Shown here: in pieces, positions 34,210-44,744 of the stretch
How positions within the stretch are numbered: position 1 is the first letter of the stretch
Layout of the letters: every line of letters begins with the position of its first letter
DNA from: Roseospirillum parvum
Lineage (GTDB): Bacteria; Pseudomonadota; Alphaproteobacteria; Rhodospirillales; Rhodospirillaceae
Assembly (NCBI RefSeq): GCF_900100455.1
Contig: NZ_FNCV01000002.1
Span: 1-64,000 of the forward strand
Length of the DNA stretch: 64,000 bases
Direction of reading: 5' to 3'
Program-made: the position numbers and the translations under genes
Notes under the pieces: generated by a model
Seen by the model: the letters and a program-made list of their open reading frames with translations, nothing else
Databases searched by the model: none
What the model was told of the DNA's origin: nothing

Positions 34210-35826
34210 ATGAAGACATCCCGACGTGCCCTTTCGGCGGGCCTGGCGTTTTCGCTGGCCGTGGTCGCCGGCGGCGCCGCCCTGGCCCCGGCGTCCGCCG
34301 AGGCCAAGACCCTGGTCTTCTGCTCGGAAGGCAGCCCGGAAGGCTTCCAGCCCTCGCTGTTCACCTCCGGCACCACCTTCGACGCCTCGGCCCGCAACGT
34401 CATGGACGGGCTGGTCAACTTCAAGCGCGGCAGCACCGAGGTGGTGCCCGGTCTGGCCGAGTCCTGGGAGGTCTCGGACGACGGCCTGGAATACACCTTC
34501 CATCTGCGTGACGGCGTGAAGTTCCATTCCACCGGCTTCTTCACGCCGAGCCGCGACTTCAACGCCGACGACGTGCTCTTCACCTTCAATCGCCAGTGGA
34601 AGGAAGACCACCCCTACTACAACGTCTCGGGCGGCTCGTACGAGTACTTCAACGCCATGAGCATGACCGACCTTCTGAAGGACATCGTGAAGGTCGACGA
34701 CCATACCGTGAAGTTCGTGCTCAACCGGCCGGAGGCGCCGTTCATCGCCAACATGGCGATGCCCTTCGCCTCCATCCTGTCGGCCGAGTACGCCCAGGCG
34801 ATGCTCGATGCCGGCACCCCGGAGATGTTCGACCAGCAGCCCATCGGCACCGGGCCGTTCCAGTTCGTGGCCTATCAGAAGGACGCCGTGATCCGCTTCC
34901 GGGCCCACCCCGACTACTGGGCCGGCGAGGCGCCGATCGACAACCTGGTGTTCGCCATCACGCCCGACGCCTCGGTGCGCTACCAGAAGCTGAAGGCTGG
35001 CGAATGCCACGTCATGCCCTATCCCAACCCGGCCGACCTTGAATCGATGGACGCCGACCCGGCCATCAACCTGATGAGCCAGGAAGGCCTGAACGTGGGC
35101 TATCTGGCCTACAACACCGAAAAGCCGCCGTTCGATCAGGCCAAGGTCCGCAAGGCCCTGAACATGGCGATCAACAAGGACGCCATCATCGAGGCGGTGT
35201 TCCAGGGCGCCGGCAAGGTGGCCAAGAACCCCATCCCGCCGACCATCTGGTCGTACAACAACGACATCAAGGACGACCCCTACGATCCCGAGGCGGCCAA
35301 GGCGATGCTGGCCGAGGCTGGGGTGAGCGGCCTTGAAACCAACATCTGGGCGATGCCCGTGCAGCGCCCCTACAACCCCAACGCCCGGCGCATGGCCGAG
35401 CTGATCCAGGCCGACTGGAAGGCGGTCGGCGTCGATGCCGAGATCGTCTCCTTCGAATGGGGCGAGTACCTCAAGCGCTCGAAGGACGGCGAGCACGACA
35501 CCGTGCTGCTGGGCTGGACCGGCGACAACGGCGACCCCGACAACTTCCTGGCCGTGCTGCTGGGCTGCGACGCGGTCGGCGGCTCGAACCGCGCCCGCTT
35601 CTGCCACAAGCCCTTCGAGGAGGTCATCCAGAAGGCCAAGGTGGTCTCCGACAAGGCCGAGCGCACCAAGCTCTACGAAGAGGCCCAGGTGATCTTCAAG
35701 GAGCAGGCGCCGTGGGCCACCATCGCCCACTCGGTGGTTTTCCAGCCGGTGCGCGCCGAGGTCGAGGACTTCCGCATCGATCCGTTCGGCGGGCATGTTT
35801 TCTACGGGGTCGATCTTAAGGATTGA
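34210..35826 (+). CDS. dppA: Dipeptide/oligopeptide ABC transporter substrate-binding protein
   Basis: 538 residues with a Sec signal peptide (MKTSRRALSAGLAFSLAVVA..., cleavage near ASAEA). The rest is a family 5 solute-binding protein: TLVFCSEGSPEGFQPSLF, ESWEVSDDGLEYTFHLRDGV and GTGPFQFVAYQKDAVIRF. The LLGWTGDNGDPDNF region is highly typical of DppA. It sits first in the dppABCDF operon and would capture peptides in the periplasm. Specificity for dipeptides over heme or other peptides cannot be read from the sequence. Confidence 0.93.
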   Translation: MKTSRRALSAGLAFSLAVVAGGAALAPASAEAKTLVFCSEGSPEGFQPSLFTSGTTFDASARNVMDGLVNFKRGSTEVVPGLAESWEVSDDGLEYTFHLRDGVKFHSTGFFTPSRDFNADDVLFTFNRQWKEDHPYYNVSGGSYEYFNAMSMTDLLKDIVKVDDHTVKFVLNRPEAPFIANMAMPFASILSAEYAQAMLDAGTPEMFDQQPIGTGPFQFVAYQKDAVIRFRAHPDYWAGEAPIDNLVFAITPDASVRYQKLKAGECHVMPYPNPADLESMDADPAINLMSQEGLNVGYLAYNTEKPPFDQAKVRKALNMAINKDAIIEAVFQGAGKVAKNPIPPTIWSYNNDIKDDPYDPEAAKAMLAEAGVSGLETNIWAMPVQRPYNPNARRMAELIQADWKAVGVDAEIVSFEWGEYLKRSKDGEHDTVLLGWTGDNGDPDNFLAVLLGCDAVGGSNRARFCHKPFEEVIQKAKVVSDKAERTKLYEEAQVIFKEQAPWATIAHSVVFQPVRAEVEDFRIDPFGGHVFYGVDLKD

Positions 35827-35937
35827 CCCGACCTGTCATCCAGGTATCACATCGGTTCAGGGGGGAGGGCACGGCCGTGCCCTCCCTTCGGTGTTTGATC
35901 CTTCGCCTCTACTTCGCCTCCAGAGCGGCCTGTGCCC

Positions 35938-36945
35938 ATGCTGAGCTTCCTGTTGCGCCGCGTGCTGCTGCTGATCCCCACCTTCCTCGGGGTCAGCGTG
36001 GTGGCCTTCGGCTTCATCCGGGTGTTGCCCGGCGACCCCATCGAGCTTCTGGCCGGCGAGCGCAGCATCTCGCCCGAGCGCCACGCCGAGCTGATGGCCC
36101 GCTACGGCTTCGATCTGCCGCTGTGGGACCAGTACCTGAAGTTCCTGACCAATCTGGCCTCGGGCGACCTGGGGACCTCGTTCGTCACCCGCCGGCCGGT
36201 GCTCGATGAGTTCCTGACCCTGTTCCCGGCCACCCTGGAACTGGGCCTGTGCGCCATCGTCTTTGCCGTCGCCGTGGGCCTGCCGGCCGGGGTGCTGGCC
36301 GGGGTGAAGCGGCGCTCGTGGTTCGACCAGACGCTGATGACGGTGTCGCTGACCGGCTATTCCATGCCCATCTTCTGGCTCGGCCTGCTGGCCATCATGG
36401 TGTTCTCCGGCTGGCTCGGGCTGACCCCGGTCTCGGGGCGCATCTCGGTGATGTACTACTTCGACAACGTCACCGGTTTCATGCTGATCGACAGCCTGCT
36501 GTCGGGCCAGGAGGGCGCCTTCCGCTCGGCCGCCGCGCACCTGATCCTGCCCACGGTGGTGCTGGGCACCATCCCCATGGCGGTGATCGCAAGGCAGACC
36601 CGCTCGGCCATGCTCGAGGTGCTGGGCGAGGACTACGTGCGCACCGCCCGCGCCAAGGGCCTGCCGCCGGCCCGGGTGATCGGCCTGCACGCCCTGCGCA
36701 ACGCGCTGATCCCGGTGGTCACCACCATCGGCCTTCAGGTCGGCGTGCTGCTCGCCGGGGCGATCCTCACCGAGACCATTTTCTCCTGGCCCGGCATCGG
36801 CAAGTGGATGGTCGATTCCATCTCGCGCCGCGACTACTCGGTGGTCCAGGGTGGCCTTCTGCTGATCGCGGCCATCGTCATGCTGGTCAACCTGACCGTC
36901 GATCTGCTCTACGGCCTGATCAACCCGCGTGTCCGGCGCCGTTAG
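35938..36945 (+). CDS. dppB: Peptide ABC transporter permease
   Basis: 335 residues. Membrane permease with the typical start MLSFLLRRVLLLIPTFLGVS, a GDLGTSFVTRRPV segment and the EAA-like loop LGEDYVRTARAKGLPPARVI which contacts the ATPases. About six helices. The ATG at 35938 is preferred over the GTG six bases upstream. It lies 111 bp after dppA, an interval that holds a short AT-poor stem but nothing else clear. Confidence 0.95.
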   Translation: MLSFLLRRVLLLIPTFLGVSVVAFGFIRVLPGDPIELLAGERSISPERHAELMARYGFDLPLWDQYLKFLTNLASGDLGTSFVTRRPVLDEFLTLFPATLELGLCAIVFAVAVGLPAGVLAGVKRRSWFDQTLMTVSLTGYSMPIFWLGLLAIMVFSGWLGLTPVSGRISVMYYFDNVTGFMLIDSLLSGQEGAFRSAAAHLILPTVVLGTIPMAVIARQTRSAMLEVLGEDYVRTARAKGLPPARVIGLHALRNALIPVVTTIGLQVGVLLAGAILTETIFSWPGIGKWMVDSISRRDYSVVQGGLLLIAAIVMLVNLTVDLLYGLINPRVRRR

Positions 36946-36959
36946 GATACCTGCCGATC

Positions 36960-37877
36960 ATGAGTGCTTCCGCCGAAACCACCGCCACCGCCGAAACCGA
37001 AGGCGCCCCGCCGCGCCGCCAGGCGCTGGCCGACTTCTGGTTCTATTTCAGCGAGAACCGGGGCGCCGTCGGCGGTCTGGTGCTGGTCGTGCTGCTGATC
37101 CTGATGGCCATCGGGGCCGACCTGATCGCCCCGCACGACCCGACCCAACAGTTCCGCGACCACCTTCTGATCCCGCCGGCCTGGCAGGAGGGCGGCACCT
37201 GGGCCTTCCCCCTGGGCACCGACGCGGTGGGGCGCGACCTGATGTCGCGGCTCATCCACGGGGCCCGCTTCTCGCTGTTCGTCGGCCTCATCGTGGTTTC
37301 CATCTCGCTGACCGTGGGCATCTCGCTGGGCCTGATGGCGGGCTATTTCCGGGGCTGGGTGGAAGCCGCCATCATGCGCGTGATGGACGTCATCCTGGCC
37401 TTCCCCAGCCTGCTGCTGGCCCTGGTCCTGGTCGCCATCCTGGGCCCCGGGCTGGTCAACGCGATGATCGCCATCGCGGTGGTGTTGCAGCCCCATTTCG
37501 TGCGCCTGACCCGGGCCCAGGTGCTGTCGGTGGCGGCCCAGGACTACGTCACCGCCAGCCGCACCGTGGGCGCCGGACCGTTGCGCCTGATGGTCATCAC
37601 CATCCTGCCCAACTGCATGCCGCCCTTGATCGTCCAGGCCACCTTGAGCTTCTCGACCGCCATCCTGGATGCCGCGGCGCTGGGCTTCCTGGGCCTGGGC
37701 GCCCAGCCCCCGACCCCGGAATGGGGCACCATGCTGGCCGAGGCGCGCGAGTTCATCACCCGCGCCTGGTGGGTGGTGACCTTCCCGGGGCTGGCCATCC
37801 TGGTCACCGTGCTGGCCTTCAACCTGATGGGCGACGGCCTGCGCGACGCCCTTGACCCCAAACTCAAGCGCACCTGA
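36960..37877 (+). CDS. dppC: Peptide ABC transporter permease
   Basis: 305 residues. An N-terminal cytosolic stretch is followed by about six helices. [20 protein letters not shown] is the usual DppC signature and [20 protein letters not shown] is the EAA loop. [23 protein letters not shown] near the C-terminus is highly conserved in the family. It follows dppB by 14 bp. Confidence 0.95.
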   Translation: MSASAETTATAETEGAPPRRQALADFWFYFSENRGAVGGLVLVVLLILMAIGADLIAPHDPTQQFRDHLLIPPAWQEGGTWAFPLGTDAVGRDLMSRLIHGARFSLFVGLIVVSISLTVGISLGLMAGYFRGWVEAAIMRVMDVILAFPSLLLALVLVAILGPGLVNAMIAIAVVLQPHFVRLTRAQVLSVAAQDYVTASRTVGAGPLRLMVITILPNCMPPLIVQATLSFSTAILDAAALGFLGLGAQPPTPEWGTMLAEAREFITRAWWVVTFPGLAILVTVLAFNLMGDGLRDALDPKLKRT

Positions 37878-37894
37878 AGGAGCCCGCCTGCCCC

Positions 37895-38901
37895 ATGGCC
37901 CTGCTTGAGATCAACAACCTGTCGGTCGAGTTCAAGACGGCCCATGGCGCCTTCCGCGCCGTGGACGGCATCGATCTGGCCGTTGAAGCCGGCCAGGTGA
38001 TGGCCGTGGTCGGCGAGTCGGGCTCCGGCAAGTCGGTCGCCATGCTGGCCCTGATGGGCCTCCTGCCGTGGACCGCCACGGTCAGCGCCGACAGCCTGAC
38101 CTTCGACGGCTGGGACATGCTGGCCCTGTCGCCGAGGGCCCGACGGCGGATCATCGGCAAGGATCTGGCGATGATCTTCCAGGAGCCGATGACCAGCCTC
38201 AACCCCTGCTTCACGGTCGGCTTCCAGATCACCGAGAGCCTCAAGACCCACCTGGGCGGCACCGCCAGCGAGCGCCGCGCCCGGGCCGTCGAGCTGCTCG
38301 GGCTGGTTGGCATCCCGGCCCCGGAAAAGCGTCTGTCGGCCTTTCCGCACCAGCTTTCCGGGGGCATGAACCAGCGGGTGATGATCGCCATGGCGATCGC
38401 CTGCAACCCGCGCCTTCTGATCGCCGACGAGCCGACCACGGCGCTCGACGTCACCATCCAGGCGCAGATTCTCGATCTGTTGCTCGACCTGCAGAAAAAG
38501 ACCGGGATGGCCCTGGTGCTGATCACCCACGACATGGCGGTGGTCGCCGAAACCGCCGACGCGGTCAGCGTCCAGTACGCCGGCCAGGTGGTCGAGCGCG
38601 ACCGGGTGGACAGCCTGTTCGCCGCCCCCCGCCACCCCTACACCCACGCCCTTTTGAAGGCCCTGCCCGAGCGGGCCACCGAGCGCCACCTGCCGACCAT
38701 CCCCGGCGTCGTGCCCGGCCAGTTCGACCGCCCCAAGGGCTGCCTGTTCCACCCCCGCTGCGCCTTCGCCGGCGACCTCTGCCGGGCCGAGCCGCCGCGC
38801 CTGCTGGCCGACGCCCAGGGCCGGGCGGCGCGCTGCCACGGCCCGCTGGACGCCGCCGGCCAGCCGACCGCCAGCCGCGATCTTGCCGAGAGGGCCGCCT
38901 C

Positions 38902-38905
<4 letters not shown>
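37895..38905 (+). CDS. dppD: Peptide ABC transporter ATPase
   Basis: 336 residues. Walker A GESGSGKS, signature [15 protein letters not shown], Walker [14 protein letters not shown]. The C-terminal oligopeptide extension with a Cys cluster ([15 protein letters not shown]) is typical of DppD/OppD. It overlaps the dppF start by 4 nt. Confidence 0.95.
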
Positions 38906-39912
<1,007 letters not shown>

Positions 39913-39915
<3 letters not shown>

Positions 39916-40133
39916 GCCTGGGGCGCCAGGCCAAGGGGGCGCTGCCCCTTGGAACCCCCGCTGGGGAGGCCGGGGGCCTCCCCAGACCCCACCCTTGAGT
40001 CAAAACCCCACCCAGGGGGGCAAGCCCCCCTGGGTGGGGTTTTAAGTCACGGCGGGGGTCCGGGGGGGTCCCTGGTCCCCCCGGCGGGGGTTCCAAGGGG
40101 GCAGCGCCCCCTTGGCTGGGCGCCCCAGGCTCA
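39913..40133 (+). repeat. Composite nested palindromic element downstream of dppF
   Basis: The core is 39931-40115: palindrome a (39931-39952), b (39961-39984), centre 40002-40043 (AAAACCCCACCCAGGGGGGC, loop AA, mirror arm), inverted b and inverted a (40093-40115). The left flank starting at the dppF stop TGA (39913) mirrors the right flank ending at 40133 at 28 of 30 positions, including a TGA on the minus strand. Unlike the other compact copies no convergent gene is evident on the right. Transcription of dpp should end here before dsr. Confidence 0.9.
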
Positions 40134-40728
40134 GTCGGCAGGCTGCCGAGTCGGGGCGGCTTGAAATGCATCTAAGTATTACTCCCAATCCCGCGTGCGC
40201 CTGCACACTATCGTGCGGCGCAGCAATTCGGGCGAAATCAACGGCCTTGCCCTGACAAGCCACTGCGAACACCTCGCAACATCTGAATGTTGCCGGCTTC
40301 CGGGGGCGCCGGAAAATTTATTTGGTTTTAAGCCAACGCTTATATTATGGTATTGTCATAAACAAACGCGGCCCACCGACGAAGGCCGCGCCCAAGACCA
40401 CAACGACCAGACGACCCGCCAAAGGGTCGCGGCATCGATCAGCGCCCCCGGGCGCCAGGGAGCCCCCGGACGCCACCGCGCCGGGGACGGGGAAGACCCC
40501 AGGGACCGGATTCGTCCGGACGAGACCGCCGGCTTCGGCCGGCGCCAAAGGCCCTCGCCGAAGGCCCGGACTCCGCCTGTGGCGGCGTGCGCGCCGGCAT
40601 CGGGCCAAGGCTCGTCCCTTGTGCTTCTCACCGTCAGGCTTGCTGGTGCCTTGAGGCCGGCGCTTCAAGACAGGCGCGCCCGGGCTGTCCGGGTCCGACA
40701 ACGCTCTGGTGGTGAGAAGGAGGCCCCG
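40134..40728 (+). promoter_or_regulatory. Promoter and long leader region of the dsr operon
   Basis: No gene of its own. A perfect dyad GCAACAT-N4-ATGTTGC lies at 40276-40293, a shape typical of helix-turn-helix repressor operators. It is followed by the only AT-rich stretch near dsr (40312-40370). This contains TATATT at 40341 as a -10 candidate, though the -35 is poor. From there to the dsrA ATG is about 370 nt of GC-rich leader with several possible stems, one being GCCGGC-TTCG-GCCGGC near 40530-40545. A sulfur-responsive repressor would be expected to act here, but its identity is not visible. AGGAGG precedes dsrA. Confidence 0.5.
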
Positions 40729-42027
40729 ATGGCCCAGGACCCGAAAGCCCAAGCCCCGAAGACCCAGAACAAGCCGCGCAAGGAGATGCCCAGCACGCCG
40801 CTGCTCGACCAGCTCGAGGACGGCCCCTGGCCCAGCTTCGTGACCGGGCTGAAGCGCCTCGCCACCAGCGAGGACAAGCCCTACGCCGACATGATGAAGT
40901 CGCTGCTGGGCCAGCTCGAGCACAGCTACCAGACCCGCACCGGCTACTGGAAGGGGGGCACGGTGGGGGTCTTCGGCTACGGCGCCGGGGTCATCCCGCG
41001 GTTTTCCGAGGTCGCCGACAAGTACCCGGAATCCAAGGAATTCCACACCCTGCGCATCCAGCCCCCGGCGGGCATGCACTACCGCACCGAGACCCTGCGC
41101 AAGCTGTGCGACGTGTGGGAGGAACACGGCTCGGGCCTGATCGCCTTCCACGGCCAGTCGGGCGACATCATGTTTCAGGGCACCAGCACCGAGCAGGTGC
41201 AGCCGGCCTTCGACGCCTTCAACGAGATGGGCTTCGACCTGGGCGGCGCCGGGGCCGGCATCCGCACCTCGATGAGCTGCGTCGGCTCGGCGCGCTGCGA
41301 GCAGAGCTGCTACGACGAGCAGCGCGCCCTGCGCACCATCATCAACGGCACGCTGGACGACATGCACCGGCCCAGCCTGCCCTACAAGTTCAAGTTCAAG
41401 TTTTCCGGCTGCGCCAACGACTGTGTGAACGCCATCCACCGCTCGGACATGGCGATCATCGGCACCTGGCGCGACGACATCAAGATCGACCAGGAGGGCA
41501 TCAAGGCCTACCTCGCCCAGCACGGCCGCCAGTGGATGATCGATCAGGTGGTCACCCTGTGCCCGACCAACGCGGTGTCGCTGAAGGACGACGACACCCT
41601 GACCGTGGACAACCACAGCTGCGTGCGCTGCATGCACTGCATCAACGTGCTGACCAAGGCCCTGTCGCCGGGCGACGAGCGGGGTGCCAGCATCCTGGTC
41701 GGCGGCAAGCGCACGCTCAAGATCGGCGACCTGATGGGCATCATGGTGGTGCCCTTCATGAGGCTCGAGAGCGACGAGGACTTCGCCGCCCTGCTCGATC
41801 TGGCCACCCGCATGGTCGACTTCTTCGCCGAGAACGCGCTCGACCACGAGCGCATCGGCGAGATGATCGAGCGCATCGGGCTGGTCAACTTCCTGGAGGG
41901 GCTCGGCCTTGAGATCGACCCCAACATGATCGCCCACCCGCGCACCAACTCCTACGTGCGCACCGACGGCTGGGAGGCCGAGGCCGAGAAGTGGACCCAG
42001 CGCAAGGGGCCCCAGGCGGCGGAATAG
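40729..42027 (+). CDS. dsrA: Reverse dissimilatory sulfite reductase, alpha subunit
   Basis: 432 residues. With DsrB it forms the siroheme enzyme that oxidises DsrC-bound sulfur to sulfite. Siroheme/[4Fe-4S] Cys motifs are present in SMSCVGSARCEQSCYDE and KFKFSGCANDCVNAI. A ferredoxin insert follows (TLCPTNAV, then CVRCMHCINVL). The N-terminus is a Lys/Gln/Pro-rich extension. The adjacent dsrEFH and dsrL indicate that the enzyme works oxidatively. The ATG at 40729 is preceded by AGGAGG. Confidence 0.97.
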   Translation: MAQDPKAQAPKTQNKPRKEMPSTPLLDQLEDGPWPSFVTGLKRLATSEDKPYADMMKSLLGQLEHSYQTRTGYWKGGTVGVFGYGAGVIPRFSEVADKYPESKEFHTLRIQPPAGMHYRTETLRKLCDVWEEHGSGLIAFHGQSGDIMFQGTSTEQVQPAFDAFNEMGFDLGGAGAGIRTSMSCVGSARCEQSCYDEQRALRTIINGTLDDMHRPSLPYKFKFKFSGCANDCVNAIHRSDMAIIGTWRDDIKIDQEGIKAYLAQHGRQWMIDQVVTLCPTNAVSLKDDDTLTVDNHSCVRCMHCINVLTKALSPGDERGASILVGGKRTLKIGDLMGIMVVPFMRLESDEDFAALLDLATRMVDFFAENALDHERIGEMIERIGLVNFLEGLGLEIDPNMIAHPRTNSYVRTDGWEAEAEKWTQRKGPQAAE

Positions 42028-42100
42028 CAGGCCGCCCAAAACAGGCCGCCAAGCCGCCACCCGCCCCGCCATCCCCCGCCGACCGCCGAGGAAGAGAGAC

Positions 42101-43171
42101 ATGTCCCAGCCCCGCCAGCCGATCGAAAGCGGCGTTCCCGACCCCTTCCCGGAAATGCATCCGGTGATGGTCAAGAACTACGGCCAGTGGGCCTGGCACG
42201 ACCGGCCGCGCCCGGGCGTGCTGCGCCATGTCGCCAAAAGCGGCGACACCATCCACACCGTCAAGGCCGGCACCCAGCGCCAGATGGACGTCTACACGGT
42301 GCGCACCCTGTGCGACATCGCCGACACCTATGCCGACGGCCATGTGCGCTTCACGGCGCGCTCCAACATCGAGTTCATGGTCGCCGACCCGGCCAAGGTG
42401 GACCCGCTGATCGGCGCCCTCGCCGAGGCCGGCTTCCCGGTCGGCGGGACCGGCAACTCGGTGTCGATGATCAGCCACACCCAGGGCTGGCTGCACTGCG
42501 ACATCCCGGGCACCGATGCCTCGGGCGTGGTCAAGGCGCTGATGGACGAGCTGCACCAGGAGTTCCTGCACGAGCGCATGCCCAACAAGGTGAAGATCAC
42601 CACCTCGTGCTGCCAGATCAACTGCGGCGGCCAGGGCGACATCGCCATCAACGTGCAGCACACCAAGCCGCCGCGCATCAACCACGAGCTGGTCTCCAAC
42701 ATGTGCGAGCGCCCGGCGGTGGTCGCCCGCTGCCCGGTCGCCGCCATCCGCCCGGCCCTGGTCAACGGCAAGCCGACCCTGGAGGTGGACGAGAAGAAGT
42801 GCGTCTGCTGCGGGGCCTGCTATCCGCCCTGCCCGCCCATGCAGATCAACGACCCGGTGCACACCAAGCTGGCCATCTGGGTGGGCGGCAAGCATTCCTC
42901 GACCCGCTCGCGGCCGATGTTCCACAAGCTGGTCGCCGCCGGGCTGCCCAACAACCCGCCGCGCTGGCCCGAGGCGGCCGAGGTGGTGAAGACCATCCTG
43001 TACGCCTATCAGGCCGACGCCCGTCCCTGGGAACGCATGGGCGAGTGGGTCGAGCGCATCGGCTGGCCGCGCTTCTTCGAGAAGACCGGCCTGCCCTTCA
43101 CCAAGTACCACATCGATACTTGGCGCGGCGCCCGGGCCAGCCTGAACACCTCGGCGCAGGTGCGCTTTTAA
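42101..43171 (+). CDS. dsrB: Reverse dissimilatory sulfite reductase, beta subunit
   Basis: 356 residues. It partners DsrA in the alpha2beta2 enzyme. The siroheme-region Cys residues lie in ITTSCCQINCGGQGDIA, and a ferredoxin domain in KCVCCGACYPPCPPMQIN. The start MSQPRQPIESGVPDP and FTARSNIEFMVADP fit DsrB. It starts 73 bp after dsrA with a purine-rich ribosome site (GAGGAAGAGAG). Confidence 0.97.
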   Translation: MSQPRQPIESGVPDPFPEMHPVMVKNYGQWAWHDRPRPGVLRHVAKSGDTIHTVKAGTQRQMDVYTVRTLCDIADTYADGHVRFTARSNIEFMVADPAKVDPLIGALAEAGFPVGGTGNSVSMISHTQGWLHCDIPGTDASGVVKALMDELHQEFLHERMPNKVKITTSCCQINCGGQGDIAINVQHTKPPRINHELVSNMCERPAVVARCPVAAIRPALVNGKPTLEVDEKKCVCCGACYPPCPPMQINDPVHTKLAIWVGGKHSSTRSRPMFHKLVAAGLPNNPPRWPEAAEVVKTILYAYQADARPWERMGEWVERIGWPRFFEKTGLPFTKYHIDTWRGARASLNTSAQVRF

Positions 43172-43242
43172 GGGGATAATTGCGCCCGACCGGCCAGCAA
43201 GAGCCGGCGGGCCGATGGCACGCGAGAGAGGGAGGCAAGGCC

Positions 43243-43602
43243 GTGCAATTCGGCATTCTGGTCAACGAGGGGCCGTTCAACCATCAGGCCGCCGACAGCG
43301 CCTATCAGTTCTGCAAGGCGGCCATCGGCAAGGGCCACACGGTGGCCCGGGTGTTCTTCTATTACGACGGCGTGCACAACGCCAACCGGCTGTCCGAGCC
43401 GCAGGCCGACGACCGCAACGTGGTCCGCCGCTGGTCGGAGCTGGCCCGGGATCACGGGGTCGATCTGGTGGTCTGCGTCGCCGCCGGGCTGCGCCGGGGC
43501 ATCAAGGACGAGCTGCTGGCCGAGGGCTTTCGCATCTCCGGCCTCGGGCAGCTCATCGAGGTGGGCATCCAGGCCGACCGCACCCTGACCTTCGGCGACT
43601 AG
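43243..43602 (+). CDS. dsrE: Sulfurtransferase subunit DsrE
   Basis: 119 residues from a GTG at 43243 with GAGGGAGG upstream. The sulfur-binding Cys78 is present (DLVVCVAAGLRRG), at the same position as the active Cys of the well-studied Allochromatium protein. DsrE, F and H form a hexamer that passes persulfide sulfur to DsrC. The TusD homologue of tRNA thiolation is the related family, but the operon settles the assignment. Confidence 0.96.
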   Translation: MQFGILVNEGPFNHQAADSAYQFCKAAIGKGHTVARVFFYYDGVHNANRLSEPQADDRNVVRRWSELARDHGVDLVVCVAAGLRRGIKDELLAEGFRISGLGQLIEVGIQADRTLTFGD

Positions 43603-43613
43603 GAGGCCCCCCG

Positions 43614-44003
43614 ATGAACGACGAGACCGAATTCGAAAGCGGCGTCGTCAAGCGGCTGATGTTCGTCAACCGCAAGGCGCCGCACGGCACCATCTATGCC
43701 CTGGAAGTGCTGGAGATGATCCTCATCTCGGCCGCCTTCGATCAGGACGTGCACCTGGCCTTCCTCGATGACGGGGTCTTCCAGATCGTCAAGGGGCAGG
43801 ACCCCTCGGCGCTGGAGATCAAGAACTTCGCCAAGACCTATCGGGCCCTGGAAGGCTACGACATCGAGAAGCTGTACGTCGATCAGGAGTCGCTGGAGGA
43901 ACGCGGCCTGAGCGCCGACGACCTGCTGGTCGACGTGGAGGTGATCGGCCGCGACGCCATGACCGAGCTGATCGACACCATGGACGTGGTGTTCAGCGCC
44001 TGA
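43614..44003 (+). CDS. dsrF: Sulfurtransferase complex subunit DsrF
   Basis: 129 residues. DsrF/TusC family: RLMFVNRKAPHGTIYALEVLEM, AFLDDGVFQIVKGQD, and a C-terminal half rich in acidic residues. It lacks the active-site Cys of DsrE and is structural in the DsrEFH hexamer. It starts 11 bp after dsrE with AGGAGG. Confidence 0.95.
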   Translation: MNDETEFESGVVKRLMFVNRKAPHGTIYALEVLEMILISAAFDQDVHLAFLDDGVFQIVKGQDPSALEIKNFAKTYRALEGYDIEKLYVDQESLEERGLSADDLLVDVEVIGRDAMTELIDTMDVVFSA

Positions 44004-44035
44004 TCCGCCCCGCCTGACTTTAGGGAACCCGCCCC

Positions 44036-44344
44036 ATGCCCGCCCTTCACACCGTCAACAAGTCGCCCTTCGAGCGCGACGCGCTCACCGCCTGTCTGGC
44101 CCGCGCCGCCGAGGGCAGCACCATCCTTCTGATTGAGGACGGGGTCACCGCCGCCCTGGCCGGGACCCGCCACGCCCCCACCCTGACTGCCGCCGCCGGG
44201 CGCTTCTCGCTGGCCGTGCTGGGGCCCGATCTGGCGGCCCGCGGGCTGGCCGGGCGGCCCCTGGTGCCCGGCGTCAAGGTGGTCGACTATGATGGCTTCG
44301 TCGATCTGGCGGCCGACAGTTCCACCGTTGTCAGCTGGCTCTGA
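44036..44344 (+). CDS. dsrH: Sulfurtransferase complex subunit DsrH
   Basis: 102 residues. DsrH/TusB family: [18 protein letters not shown] with Cys20, [15 protein letters not shown], and a C-terminal [11 protein letters not shown]. It completes DsrEFH. It is 32 bp after dsrF. Confidence 0.94.
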   Translation: MPALHTVNKSPFERDALTACLARAAEGSTILLIEDGVTAALAGTRHAPTLTAAAGRFSLAVLGPDLAARGLAGRPLVPGVKVVDYDGFVDLAADSSTVVSWL

Positions 44345-44384
44345 ACACCCAGAGCCCTTTCCGAGAGAGAAAAGGAGAACCCCC

Positions 44385-44717
44385 ATGGCCTATCAGGTGA
44401 ACGGCAGCGAAATCGAGCACGACGAGGAAGGCTACCTGACCGACCTCAGCCAGTGGAACGAGGAACTGGCCGAGATGATCGCCAAGACCGAGGACATCGA
44501 GATGTCCGAGGAGCACTGGGAGGTGGTCAACTTCCTGCGCGAGTACTACGACGAATACCAGATCGCCCCGGCCGTGCGCGTGCTGACCAAGGCGGTGGGC
44601 AAGAAGCTCGGCCCCGAGAAGGGCAACAACAAGTACCTCTACGAGCTGTTCCCCTACGGCCCGGCCAAGCAGGCCTGCAAGATCGCCGGCCTGCCCAAGC
44701 CGACCGGCTGCGTCTGA
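44385..44717 (+). CDS. dsrC: Sulfur carrier protein DsrC
   Basis: 110 residues. The two C-terminal redox Cys residues of true DsrC are both present: Cys98 in [10 protein letters not shown] and Cys109, the penultimate residue, in PTGCV. The rest ([31 protein letters not shown]) is highly conserved. DsrC receives sulfur from DsrEFH, presents it as a trisulfide to DsrAB and is recycled by DsrMKJOP. AAAGGAG precedes the ATG. Confidence 0.98.
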   Translation: MAYQVNGSEIEHDEEGYLTDLSQWNEELAEMIAKTEDIEMSEEHWEVVNFLREYYDEYQIAPAVRVLTKAVGKKLGPEKGNNKYLYELFPYGPAKQACKIAGLPKPTGCV

Positions 44718-44744
44718 GCGGCCGCGATCAGGGAACCGTTCGCC

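Noticed and set aside
40042-40272. Minus-strand open frame facing dppF across the palindromic element
   Set aside because: It would provide the missing convergent gene, but it runs through the repeat, has no recognised domain and no ribosome site. A decayed gene remnant remains possible.
40322-40654. 110-codon open frame in the dsr leader
   Set aside because: It starts at a TTG inside the promoter-like stretch, is Arg/Pro-rich like random high-GC frames, and has no recognisable domain or ribosome site.
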